Positions 34,318 through 42,780 of a stretch of 64,000 nt of DNA are shown piece by piece (positions within the stretch are counted from its first letter, which is position 1; every line of letters begins with the position of its first letter). Position numbers and translations under genes: made by a program. This stretch comes from JAWKWH01 sp963669285. Its GTDB lineage: Bacteria > Pseudomonadota > Alphaproteobacteria > Rhizobiales > Rhizobiaceae. The DNA lies in assembly GCA_963669285.2 (NCBI GenBank), contig CAXXSI010000014.1, positions 310,001 through 374,000 on the forward strand, in the 5' to 3' direction. The notes beneath the pieces were generated by a model, which was not told the origin of the DNA, searched no databases, and saw nothing but the letters and a program-made list of their open reading frames with translations.

Positions 34318-36279
34318 ATGTCGAACAAGCGCAACTTTTCCAATCGCCGATCGGCCGGACGCAAGTGTCCTGACGACCATCCGGCGCAAGTTCAAAACGG
34401 CAACGACCAATCGCAAACGGCACATCGGCAGGCGGCGTCGAATTCGAGCAGGAGAATTGATCTTTCTGCATGGCGCGAAGTGATGATAGCGGCCGGCGTC
34501 GAACGACAGCCGCTGATTGATCTAGCGCGAACTGCACAAAGGAACGGAACGACGTTCTTTCATGAACTCGCCTGCAGCGATCATGCGCTTCAAGATCGGC
34601 TTTATCGATCCCTGGCTGTGCATTTGGGGATTCCCTTTCTTTCCGGGCTTGAACCTCAAGAGCTGGTGATGAGAGATGAAGATGTGCTGACGGCGGTTGG
34701 TCGACCGCACGGACCGAAGATTGTTTTTCACAAAACGGCGGACGCCAGCAATGATGTGCTGATCTCACCGGCACATTTCGACCTTTCCGCCATGCGGGAT
34801 TATCTCAGGCGATACCCATCAATTGCGTCAAGACTAAAGATCGTTTCACCACGAACGCTACGCAAGGCATTGATTCAACGCGCGGAACCAATTCTCGTCA
34901 AGCGCGCCAGCACGCATCTGTTTGAGAACTATCCGAGATATTCGGCCCGAATGGTTGCCAACGCCACTCAGGGATTTTGCCTGGGTCTGGCGGTGGCTGC
35001 AATGTTAATCGGGCTTTGTATTTATCCGTCATTTGTGTTGGCGTTGCTTCACTGTTTTTTTTCGCTCTGTTTCCTGTCGTGCGTCACGCTGCGCGTTTTT
35101 GCGGCACTTGATGCACATCCCCCCGTTTTTCGTGAAAAACCGCCAACGACGAACGTCAAGCTGCCATTCTATTCGGTGCTGGTCGCCCTGTACAAAGAAG
35201 CTGATGTGGTGCCTGACCTCATCAGGGCGTTGAAACGAATGGACTGGCCTGCAAGCAAGCTCGATATCAAGTTGATCCTGGAAAAGGATGACAATGACAC
35301 GCTGGAAGCGCTCAGGCGCTGCGTCTTGCCGCCCAATCTGGAAATCCTGAAAGTTCCGAATTTGGGTCCACGCACGAAACCCAAAGCGCTGACTTTCGCG
35401 CTGCCGACCATCTGTGGGGAATATGTGGCGGTATACGATGCTGAAGATACGCCCCATCCGGCTCAACTCCGCGAGGCTTGGGCAAAATTCGAAGCCAGTG
35501 GACAGGACTTGGCATGCCTCCAGGCTCCCCTGCAAATCCGAAATGGATCCACAAACCTGCTCACCAGGCTCTTTGCTTTCGAATACTCGGCATTGTTTCG
35601 AGGATTATTGCCGGCGCTGGCGCGCAAACAGCTGTTTTTTCCCCTCGGCGGAACGTCAAACCACTTCCGTGTTTCGACACTGAGAGATGTTTGTGACTGG
35701 GATCCCTACAATGTCACCGAGGATGCCGATCTTGCTGTCAGGCTTCAGCGATTTGGCTTTCGGCTCGATGTGATCAGCTACCCGACATTTGAGGACGCGC
35801 CTGAAACCCTGCCAGTATGGATTCGGCAACGGACTCGGTGGTTCAAGGGCTGGATGCAAACATTTCTCGTTCACGGGCGCAATTACCCAAAAACACTTGA
35901 GGATTTAAACTTTATTTCATTTGTCGTTCTGCAGATTATTTTATTCGGAATGATAATTTCTTCACTAGCATACATCGCGATTTGCTATTTTGTTTCCATT
36001 ATTATTATAAAACTATTTCGATTTGGGTCCATTTCGGTTTTCGATCAGACACTGTTGATGGTTGATCTTGCGAATGTTTCCTTAGGGCTTTCGGGGTTCC
36101 TTCTTCTCGGTTGGAGAACAATGGCGCCTGGCGAGCGAAAGGGATTTTGGAAAGTAGCCCTCGCGACCCCGGCTTATTGGCTCATCATGTCCATATCCTC
36201 ATGGCGGGCAGTCTGGCAGTTGTACCGGCAGCCGTTTTACTGGGAGAAAACACCTCACCGCAGGCACAGCGGCACCTGA
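34318..36279 (+). CDS. Membrane glycosyltransferase family 2 with N-terminal GspE/MshEN-like domain
   Basis: A 653-residue protein. Residues 45-200 (AVHLGIPFLSGLEPQELV through RKALIQRA) resemble the N-terminal domain of GspE/PilB ATPases, some of which bind cyclic di-GMP. Two transmembrane helices follow at about 220-265. The GT2 catalytic domain has EKDDND near 322, the DxD-like YDAEDTP near 374, TEDADL near 467 and QRTRW near 503-507, the set used by processive enzymes such as cellulose and curdlan synthases. Three to four helices close the protein. NfrB-like proteins pair the same domains. It may make or export a surface polysaccharide; the product is unknown. The ribosome binding site GGGGGGAG is strong. 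Confidence 0.85.
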   Translation: MSNKRNFSNRRSAGRKCPDDHPAQVQNGNDQSQTAHRQAASNSSRRIDLSAWREVMIAAGVERQPLIDLARTAQRNGTTFFHELACSDHALQDRLYRSLAVHLGIPFLSGLEPQELVMRDEDVLTAVGRPHGPKIVFHKTADASNDVLISPAHFDLSAMRDYLRRYPSIASRLKIVSPRTLRKALIQRAEPILVKRASTHLFENYPRYSARMVANATQGFCLGLAVAAMLIGLCIYPSFVLALLHCFFSLCFLSCVTLRVFAALDAHPPVFREKPPTTNVKLPFYSVLVALYKEADVVPDLIRALKRMDWPASKLDIKLILEKDDNDTLEALRRCVLPPNLEILKVPNLGPRTKPKALTFALPTICGEYVAVYDAEDTPHPAQLREAWAKFEASGQDLACLQAPLQIRNGSTNLLTRLFAFEYSALFRGLLPALARKQLFFPLGGTSNHFRVSTLRDVCDWDPYNVTEDADLAVRLQRFGFRLDVISYPTFEDAPETLPVWIRQRTRWFKGWMQTFLVHGRNYPKTLEDLNFISFVVLQIILFGMIISSLAYIAICYFVSIIIIKLFRFGSISVFDQTLLMVDLANVSLGLSGFLLLGWRTMAPGERKGFWKVALATPAYWLIMSISSWRAVWQLYRQPFYWEKTPHRRHSGT

Positions 36280-36307
36280 TACATCACCTGAATGGATTTC
36301 CCACAAA

Positions 36308-37216
36308 TCAGGAATCGGAGCCAAGTATTTCAGTGGCTCGACCGATAATCCCGGGGTCGGGTATGCCAAGGGCACTTCGTCGCTTGCCGGAATACGGCAA
36401 TGAAGAAAGGATGTGGCGGACAACTTCGATGCGCGCCCTGCGTTTGTCGTTTGAACGGACAATGGTCCAGGGCGCATGGGCACTATCGCTTGCCTCGATC
36501 ATCTCGTTCCGCCGCAGAGTGTAGTCGGCCCACTTGCTTATACCGGCAACATCGATCGGAGAGAATTTCCAGACCTTTAACTTGCTGTGCCGACGATCGT
36601 GAAACCGCTTTAACTGCATTTCCTGACCGATGTTCAACCAGATTTTGAAAAACCGTATCCCTTCACCGACGATGATCTTTTCAAATTCCGGCACGTCCTT
36701 GAGAAACTCTCGGTGCTGTTCATCCGAGCAAAAACCCATGACCGGCTCAACGCCGCCACGATTGTACCAAGAGCGATCAAACGTCACAAACTCTCCGACC
36801 GTTGGAAAATGCTGAACATAGCGCTGAAAGTACCATTGACCCCGCTCCTGTTCGGTGGGCTTGGGCAGTGCGACATTGCGAGCGATGCGCGGATTCATAT
36901 ATTGCCTCAGCGCCGCGATCGAACCGCCCTTTCCCGCGGCGTCACGGCCTTCAAACACCACCACGATGCGTTCCCCGGTTTCGCGCTGCCATGACTGAAC
37001 CTTGACGAGTTCGACCTGAAGCGCCTCGAGTTGGCGTTCATATTCCTTTCGCCGAAGCTTCTTTTCGTAAGGGTATTCACCCGAAGTCATCGCTTCCTGT
37101 TCGATCCAATCGGGCAGTTCAGGATCGCCGATGTCCCAGCGTCTCCTCTTGCCGCTAACGGTGAACGCAATCGGATCCAGTTCAGCGATATGTTTGGGTA
37201 ATTTCTGCTCGGTCAT
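36308..37216 (-). CDS. ppk2: Polyphosphate kinase 2 family protein
   Basis: A 302-residue PPK2 enzyme of the one-domain type. Walker A is GRDAAGKGG at residues 90-98, and the Walker B and lid region is FDRSWYNRGG at 146-155. KFSPIDVAGISKWADYTLRR near 220 is also family-specific. It transfers phosphate between polyphosphate and nucleoside di- or monophosphates, usually making GTP or ATP from polyphosphate. GGAGAA precedes ATG 37216. The stop lies 29 bases from that of the convergent glycosyltransferase. gcrA is upstream on the same strand with 120 bases between. Confidence 0.94.
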   Translation of the reverse strand: MTEQKLPKHIAELDPIAFTVSGKRRRWDIGDPELPDWIEQEAMTSGEYPYEKKLRRKEYERQLEALQVELVKVQSWQRETGERIVVVFEGRDAAGKGGSIAALRQYMNPRIARNVALPKPTEQERGQWYFQRYVQHFPTVGEFVTFDRSWYNRGGVEPVMGFCSDEQHREFLKDVPEFEKIIVGEGIRFFKIWLNIGQEMQLKRFHDRRHSKLKVWKFSPIDVAGISKWADYTLRRNEMIEASDSAHAPWTIVRSNDKRRARIEVVRHILSSLPYSGKRRSALGIPDPGIIGRATEILGSDS

Positions 37217-37264
37217 GGGCTATTCTCCGCTTGGACGGGAAATGCTAGCGAGCAACAGCACAAC

Positions 37265-37286
37265 CGTCCAGTTGGAAACCTGGACG
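37265..37286. terminator. Hairpin between gcrA and ppk2
   Basis: CGTCCAG and CTGGACG are seven-base arms around an eight-base loop, located 50-70 bases after the gcrA stop in the direction of transcription and the same distance before ppk2. No long T-run follows on either strand. It could be a weak gcrA terminator or part of the ppk2 leader. Confidence 0.4.
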
Positions 37287-37336
37287 ACGCCGGATCAGGA
37301 ATATCTGCCGGTGGAAACCGTAAGCGGTAGAAGCGA

Positions 37337-37855
37337 TCAGCGCTGGCGCCTGCGCTCTGCCGGAGGCTGAAACGCCAAACTGGCGTGATAGGTGCAATAT
37401 GGCCCGGATTCCCCGGAGTCGTTGCCGCAGAAGTGGAAATCCTCGCTCAGCGGATCACCAATCGGCCATTTGCAGGTTTTTTCGTTAAGCTCGATCAGGG
37501 AAAGCCGCTTGGATATCGGGACAACAACATCGGCTGCCGGCTTGAGAACGGGTTCAGCCACAGCATCCACGGCATATTGCTGCTGTAGCGCGGTCGCACC
37601 TACGACTGCTGTCACGGTCCGCCCGGCCGGACTTCCACGGCCCGGCGAGCGGCTGGCTGCACCAACCCGGGGTGATTTCTTCTGCCTGGGTTGGGATGAA
37701 GTCGCCCGTCCCCGGCTCGACAATTTCAGTCGATGAACCTTGCCAATGACCGCGTTTCTGCTGACACCGCCAAGCTGTGCGGCGATTTGGCTCGCGCTCA
37801 GCCCCTCAGCCCAGAGGTTCTTCAGCAATTCTACCCGCTCATCAGTCCAGCTCAT
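37337..37855 (-). CDS. gcrA: GcrA cell cycle regulator
   Basis: A 172-residue protein with the conserved GcrA N-terminal domain: MSWTDERVELLKNLWAEGLS, then ASQIAAQLGGVSRNAVIGKVHRLKL (residues 1-46), a helix-turn-helix that binds near methylated GANTC sites. A disordered basic linker follows and the C-terminal domain includes CKWPIGDPLSEDFHFCG and GPYCTYHASLAFQP, the region that contacts sigma70. GcrA activates cell-division and polarity genes in alphaproteobacteria together with CcrM methylation. AGGAG before ATG 37855 supports the start. Four GANTC sites lie within 180 bases upstream. Confidence 0.95.
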   Translation of the reverse strand: MSWTDERVELLKNLWAEGLSASQIAAQLGGVSRNAVIGKVHRLKLSSRGRATSSQPRQKKSPRVGAASRSPGRGSPAGRTVTAVVGATALQQQYAVDAVAEPVLKPAADVVVPISKRLSLIELNEKTCKWPIGDPLSEDFHFCGNDSGESGPYCTYHASLAFQPPAERRRQR

Positions 37856-38233
37856 GTTAGCCTACTCCTGATCCTGCATTCCCCGTCCCGGAATCCATCC
37901 GCGGCCCCGAATAACTCCGAGACTGCATCACACGACTTCGGGTGATTGATTTCGCCGCACAAAGGGCCTTGTCTGCGGCGCAAACTACAATGCCCGCTGA
38001 CTCGCTGACAAGAGTCTGCAGTGACCGCGGAATCGTCTTTTGGCAGTTTTCCCCAACTTGGCGTGCTGAAACCGGCGGTCAGGGCGCATGAATGCTGCAC
38101 TGGCTGGTGCGTTGACATAGCTGTCTAAAACCTGAATATGCGTGAAACCGCCCCGGAGGGCGGTTTTTGCGTTCATATGAACGGCTCACACCACCGATCG
38201 GTGGCGACAACGCTAACCCCGCGGAACTTGAAG
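37856..38233. other. Structured intergenic region between gcrA and argD
   Basis: This 378-base divergent gap contains GANTC sites at 37891, 37999, 38012 and 38030, a stem-loop at 37953-37980 (CGCCGCA and TGCGGCG arms extended by CAA and TTG), a -35-like TTGACA at 38112-38117 and an intrinsic terminator at 38145-38168. The argD start at 38234 lies 66 bases after that terminator. The combination suggests a small transcript on the + strand or a regulated argD leader. No open frame is convincing. Confidence 0.5.
38145..38168 (+). terminator. Intrinsic terminator upstream of argD
   Basis: CCGCCC (38148-38153) pairs with GGGCGG (38158-38163) around CGGA, extended by AAA on the left and TTTTT on the right. 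It reads in the + direction, yet no gene ends upstream on that strand: gcrA is divergent. It therefore ends an unseen transcript or attenuates argD. Confidence 0.65.
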
Positions 38234-39415
38234 ATGGACAGTTCGGCTCTTTTTCAGACATTTGCCAGAGCTCCCCTGGAGTTTGACAGGGGAGACGGTT
38301 GTTGGCTGTTCACAGCCGACGGAGAGCGCTATCTCGATTTTGGTTCCGGCATTGCAGTCAACAGTCTCGGACACAGCCATCCCCACCTGGTGGAGGCGCT
38401 CAAAGACCAGGCAGACAAGCTTTGGCATGTCTCCAACCTCTATCACATTCCGGGGCAGGAAAGATTGGCTCGCAGGCTGGCTGCCAACAGCTTTGCCGAC
38501 AAGGTTTTCTTTACAAACTCGGGCGCGGAAGCACTGGAGTGCGCGATTAAAACAGCGCGGCACTTTCATTATGCCGCAGGCGCTGCGGACCGCCACCGGT
38601 TCATAACATTCGAGAACGCGTTCCATGGCAGAACGCTGGCAACGCTGGCGGCGGCCGGGCAGGCAAAATACCTAGAGGGATTCGGACCGCGGGTAAGCGG
38701 ATTCGATCAGGTTCCATACGGGGACCTGGAGGCCGTACGCGCTGCCATTGGCGATGAAACCGCAGCCATATTGGTGGAACCGCTGCAAGGTGAGGGGGGC
38801 ATCACAGAGGCTCCTTCCGGGTTCTTGAAGGGACTGTGCGAAATCTGTGACGAGCACGGGCTTTTGCTTGTTTTGGACGAAGTGCAAACCGGAATCGGCA
38901 GAACCGGAAAACTGTTCGCCTATGAGTGGGCCGGCATCGAACCCGACATAATGGCAATCGCCAAGGGGATCGGGGGCGGCTTTCCGCTCGGCGCTTGCCT
39001 GGCGACGGATGAGGCCGCCGCGAGCATGACCGCGGGAACACACGGTACGACTTTCGGCGGCAATCCGCTGGCCATGGCCGTGGGCAATGCTGTCTTGGAT
39101 ATCGTCCTGGAAGAGGGATTTCTGGAAGAAATTCAGCGAAAATCCCTGCTGTTCAAGCAGAAGCTTGCATCAATCGCTGATCAGTACCCATCTGTGTTTG
39201 ACAAGGTGCGAGGCCAGGGATTTCTTCTCGGTTTGAAGTGCGTTCCGCCCAACATCGAGGTATCGGCGTCGCTCAGAGATGAAAAGCTCTTGGCGGTCCC
39301 CGCCGGCGACAACGTCATTCGGCTGCTACCGCCACTCATCGCAAGCGAAGAGGACATCTCGGCTGCGGCAGAAAAAATTGAGCGCGCAGCGTCAAATCTT
39401 GCGAACAACAACTAA
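38234..39415 (+). CDS. argD: Acetylornithine aminotransferase
   Basis: A 393-residue class III PLP aminotransferase. FFTNSGAEALECAIKTAR near residue 97 binds the cofactor phosphate, LVLDEVQTGIGRTGKLFAYE near 213 holds the Asp that contacts PLP, and Lys244 in AIAKGIGGGFPLGA forms the Schiff base. It transfers the amino group in arginine synthesis (and may serve succinyldiaminopimelate). ATG 38234 is chosen because it matches the usual argD N-terminus; the open frame extends upstream to 38138 only by passing through the terminator hairpin. argF follows 25 bases downstream, forming the argD-argF-hslO block common in Hyphomicrobiales. Confidence 0.93.
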   Translation: MDSSALFQTFARAPLEFDRGDGCWLFTADGERYLDFGSGIAVNSLGHSHPHLVEALKDQADKLWHVSNLYHIPGQERLARRLAANSFADKVFFTNSGAEALECAIKTARHFHYAAGAADRHRFITFENAFHGRTLATLAAAGQAKYLEGFGPRVSGFDQVPYGDLEAVRAAIGDETAAILVEPLQGEGGITEAPSGFLKGLCEICDEHGLLLVLDEVQTGIGRTGKLFAYEWAGIEPDIMAIAKGIGGGFPLGACLATDEAAASMTAGTHGTTFGGNPLAMAVGNAVLDIVLEEGFLEEIQRKSLLFKQKLASIADQYPSVFDKVRGQGFLLGLKCVPPNIEVSASLRDEKLLAVPAGDNVIRLLPPLIASEEDISAAAEKIERAASNLANNN

Positions 39416-39440
39416 TTCCTGATCGTCTCAGGATCTGGAC

Positions 39441-40364
39441 ATGAACATGGCAAATCCCCGTCACTTCATTGATCTGGCAAAGATGTCTGCAACAGATTTG
39501 CGGTCTATCATCGACAATGCCAAGCAAACCAAGCAGGCGATGAAAGATGGCAATCCTGTTTGTCCGCTCGCCGGCAAGTTCCTTGCGATGATCTTCGACA
39601 AACCGTCAACGCGCACCCGTGTCTCGTTTGACGTCGGTATGCGGCAGCTTGGCGGTGAGACAATCATGCTGTCCGGTAGCGAAATGCAACTCGGACGGGA
39701 TGAAACTATCGCCGACACGGCGAAAGTACTCTCCAGATATGTCGACGCGATCATGATCCGGACCACCGACCACAATCGTCTCGTCGAGCTTTACGAGAGT
39801 GCAACCGTACCGGTCATCAATGGTTTGACCGATGATACCCACCCCTGCCAGATCATGGCTGATGTCATGACCTATGAGGAACATCGCGGCGGCGTGGAAG
39901 GTAAGGTATTTGCTTGGACCGGTGACGGTAACAACGTGCTGCATTCACTACTGGAGGCATCAGCCAGGTTTAAATTTCGGCTGCGCTATGCCGTTCCAGA
40001 AGGTAGCGAGCCCGAAGATCGGTTTATCAAATGGTCTCTGGACAATGGCGGTAAGATCGAAAGGTCGGCATCGGCGGAGGATGCGGTCAATGGTGCTGAT
40101 TGCGTCGTGACCGACACTTGGGTATCGATGGGCCAGGAGCACAAGGCCCGGGGGCACAACGTGTTCCAGTCCTACCAGGTGAACGATGAGTTGATGGCGC
40201 TTGCCGATTCCGATGCGCTTTTCATGCATTGCCTGCCGGCCCATCGCGGTGAGGAAGTGACCGACAGTGTTATGGACGGACCGCAGTCGGTTGTTCTGGA
40301 TGAAGCAGAAAATCGATTGCATGCTCAAAAGGCGATATTGAGCTGGTGTATGGCGGGCGGCTAA
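39441..40364 (+). CDS. argF: Ornithine carbamoyltransferase
   Basis: A 307-residue carbamoyltransferase. The carbamoyl-phosphate motif STRTR is at residues 56-60, HPCQ at 134-137, and the ornithine-site motif HCLPAHRGEEV near residue 262. It makes citrulline from ornithine and carbamoyl phosphate in arginine biosynthesis and follows argD in the same operon. Two ATGs (39441 and 39447) are possible, with the first preferred by distance from the preceding gene. hslO begins 10 bases after its stop. Confidence 0.96.
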   Translation: MNMANPRHFIDLAKMSATDLRSIIDNAKQTKQAMKDGNPVCPLAGKFLAMIFDKPSTRTRVSFDVGMRQLGGETIMLSGSEMQLGRDETIADTAKVLSRYVDAIMIRTTDHNRLVELYESATVPVINGLTDDTHPCQIMADVMTYEEHRGGVEGKVFAWTGDGNNVLHSLLEASARFKFRLRYAVPEGSEPEDRFIKWSLDNGGKIERSASAEDAVNGADCVVTDTWVSMGQEHKARGHNVFQSYQVNDELMALADSDALFMHCLPAHRGEEVTDSVMDGPQSVVLDEAENRLHAQKAILSWCMAGG

Positions 40365-40374
40365 GTCTATTCGT

Positions 40375-41352
40375 ATGACAGACAAAACACTGGGCGAGAT
40401 GGACTATGCGGGCGACGATCACGTTGTACCGTTTCAAGTCGAAGCGTTGGACGTGCGAGGTCGGTCGGTGCAGCTGGGTCCCGTGCTGGACCAGATCGTC
40501 CGCCGTCACGACTATCCGGAGCCGGTAACGCGCCTGTTGTCCGAAGCGATAGCACTGACGGTTCTGCTCGGCACATCGCTGAAATTCGACGGCAGGTTGA
40601 TCGTTCAGACCCAAACCGACGGGCCGGTGAACCTCATCGTTGCTGATTTCTCTTCTCCGGACGGTATCCGCGCCTATGCCCGCTACGACGAAGACAGGAT
40701 CGCGGCAATCCAGGCCAATCAGATTGCAACCAGCGAAGAACTGCTTGGCACCGGGGTGCTGGCGCTGACCATAGATCAAGGCCAACACGCCCAACGCTAC
40801 CAGGGCATGGTTCAACTCGAAGGAACCGGATTCGAAGATGCGGCGCGGACCTATTTTCGTCAGTCGGAGCAGATTCCATCGGAAATCAAGCTGGCTGTGG
40901 CGAAACTGATCCAATCGGGAGAGGATGGACCATCTGAACAATGGCGCGCCGGTGGAATGATATCGCAGTTTTTGCCGGATGCACCTGAGCGCATTCGCCA
41001 GATCGAGCTTCCCAGCGGAAATGAGGAGCTTGATGCGCTGCGCATGGAAGAGCCCGATGACGCATGGCGTGAACTGATTGCTCTTATGGACACCATTGAA
41101 CCGTCCGAACTTCTGGATCCTACTGTCGGTAGCGAGCGCCTGCTTTACCGACTGTTCCACCAGCGCGGTGTTCGTGTTTATGACGGAATTTCCCTCGAGG
41201 GACGTTGTTCGTGTTCCCGGGGTAAAATTTCACAGATCATTTCGGGATTCACCGCCGAAGAGATCAACGAATGTACTGAAAACGGACGCATAACCGTCAA
41301 TTGCGAGTTCTGCTCGGCGGGATATGAATTCGATCCGGCCGAATTCGACTAA
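40375..41352 (+). CDS. hslO: Hsp33 family redox-regulated chaperone
   Basis: A 325-residue cytoplasmic holdase. The C-terminal zinc switch is complete: CSC near residues 278-280 and CEFC near 310-313, with the family segment FTAEEINECTENGRITVNCEFC. Under oxidative stress these Cys residues release zinc and form disulfides, activating the chaperone. The N-terminal domain (VVPFQVEALDVRGRSVQLGPVLDQIV) also fits. It is the third gene of argD-argF-hslO, an arrangement conserved in many Hyphomicrobiales. No separate promoter is apparent in the 10 bases after argF. Confidence 0.95.
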   Translation: MTDKTLGEMDYAGDDHVVPFQVEALDVRGRSVQLGPVLDQIVRRHDYPEPVTRLLSEAIALTVLLGTSLKFDGRLIVQTQTDGPVNLIVADFSSPDGIRAYARYDEDRIAAIQANQIATSEELLGTGVLALTIDQGQHAQRYQGMVQLEGTGFEDAARTYFRQSEQIPSEIKLAVAKLIQSGEDGPSEQWRAGGMISQFLPDAPERIRQIELPSGNEELDALRMEEPDDAWRELIALMDTIEPSELLDPTVGSERLLYRLFHQRGVRVYDGISLEGRCSCSRGKISQIISGFTAEEINECTENGRITVNCEFCSAGYEFDPAEFD

Positions 41353-41450
41353 CCGACATTCGTCTTACTTGCGACGGCAAAATTGCAAATCTGTAACTTG
41401 TCTTGAACCGTTCATGCTATATTTCTGGGCAGATCGTTCAGGGTAAAACA

Positions 41451-42776
41451 ATGCTGAAGAAGCTCGAACCCGACATACAAACTCCCGCAGCCGAACAGTC
41501 GCAGCGCTCGCGGTTGGTGGTTTTTGTACGCGCGATCGCACAGTTCGTCATCATGGTCGCGGTTCTGGCGGGTTCTGTTTTTGCCATGAATTGGCTCATT
41601 GCCACGGCGCCGGAAAAGCCGAAACGGCCGCCTTTCAGAACTGTTTACGCGATTAACGCCGATACGATCAGTTTAAGTGATCATCGCCCGCAAATCAGGG
41701 CATTTGGCTATGCCGCCGCCGCCCGCTCAGTGGATCTGAGGGCACTGGTCAGCGGCGAGATCGTTTCCGTCAATCCCTTGGTGCGTGCCGGGGCGAGTTT
41801 GAAAAAAGGCGACGAGTTACTGAGTATTGACCGCTTCGATTATGAAATTGCCTTGTCCGAAGCCGAAACCAATCTTGCCCAGACCAAAGCGGCTGTGGCT
41901 GAAATCGATGCGCGCCTTGCTAGCGAGCAGGACCAGCTTGAAATAGCCCACGAGCAGCAGATTCTCGCCGAGAAAGACTATGAGAGGGCCAAGTCGCTTG
42001 CGGTATCCGGTTCCGTGACCGAGAAATTCGTCGAAGACCGCATGCTCATCCTTATTCAGAGGCGCCAGGCGGTCAGTCAGCGCGAAAACAACATTCTGGT
42101 GGCCGAAGCGCAGAAAGAACAACAGCTGACGGCGCTCGAAAGACTCGGTTGGAAAATCAAGCAAGCCAATCGAAAATTGAACGATACGGTGTTGCGGGTG
42201 CCGTTCGACAGCGTAGTGCGCACCTCAACCGCGGAGCTTGGCAAGACGGTGAACACCAATGAAGTATTGGTCTCGCTCTACAGCGCAGACAGCCTTGAAG
42301 CGCGGTTCACCGTGACGGATGGTCAATACGGACGAATTGCAAGCGATGCCGATCCGTTGATCGGACGCTCGGTGAAAGCAATCTGGTCGGTAGGTGGCGA
42401 GGAGCACGAGTTTGACGGCCACGTCGTGCGCATCGGCTCCGACATTGCGTCCGATCGGGGTGGCGTAGAGATATTCGCGGGCCTCGATGCCGATGAAACC
42501 GGATTAAAAATGCGGCCCGGCGCATTTCTTGAAATCTGGCTGGCGGATCGCCTTTACGCCAATTCGGTGAAGTTGCCGGAATCGGCAATCTACGGTTCCG
42601 ACAAGGTCTATGCCGTCGTGGACGGTGAACTGGAAGCCAGGTCGATCAATGTTCGAGCCTATGACGGGCAGGATGTCATCGTCGACGGCGATATTGCCAC
42701 CGGCGACGTGATCATGACGACTCGGTTGTCTGAAGTCGGCGACGGCCTTGCCGTGTCGGTCAACTCCGGCGGATAG
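41451..42776 (+). CDS. RND efflux periplasmic adaptor (membrane fusion protein)
   Basis: A 441-residue HlyD/AcrA-type adaptor. A short cytoplasmic tail is followed by one transmembrane helix near residues 28-48 (FVIMVAVLAGSVFAMNWLI). The lipoyl half-motif SGEIVSVNPLVRAGASLKKGDELLSID near residue 105, a coiled-coil hairpin of about 100 residues and the second half-motif LNDTVLRVPFDSVVRTS come next, then the beta-barrel and membrane-proximal domains. It links the inner-membrane pump to an outer-membrane channel. CAGGG precedes ATG 41451, preferred over TTG 41403. The pump gene starts four bases after its stop. No outer-membrane channel gene is adjacent. Confidence 0.9.
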   Translation: MLKKLEPDIQTPAAEQSQRSRLVVFVRAIAQFVIMVAVLAGSVFAMNWLIATAPEKPKRPPFRTVYAINADTISLSDHRPQIRAFGYAAAARSVDLRALVSGEIVSVNPLVRAGASLKKGDELLSIDRFDYEIALSEAETNLAQTKAAVAEIDARLASEQDQLEIAHEQQILAEKDYERAKSLAVSGSVTEKFVEDRMLILIQRRQAVSQRENNILVAEAQKEQQLTALERLGWKIKQANRKLNDTVLRVPFDSVVRTSTAELGKTVNTNEVLVSLYSADSLEARFTVTDGQYGRIASDADPLIGRSVKAIWSVGGEEHEFDGHVVRIGSDIASDRGGVEIFAGLDADETGLKMRPGAFLEIWLADRLYANSVKLPESAIYGSDKVYAVVDGELEARSINVRAYDGQDVIVDGDIATGDVIMTTRLSEVGDGLAVSVNSGG

Positions 42777-42780
42777 CGCT

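Noticed and set aside
38138..38233. N-terminal extension of argD to 38138
   Set aside because: It would translate through the intrinsic terminator hairpin and lacks similarity to ArgD N-termini.
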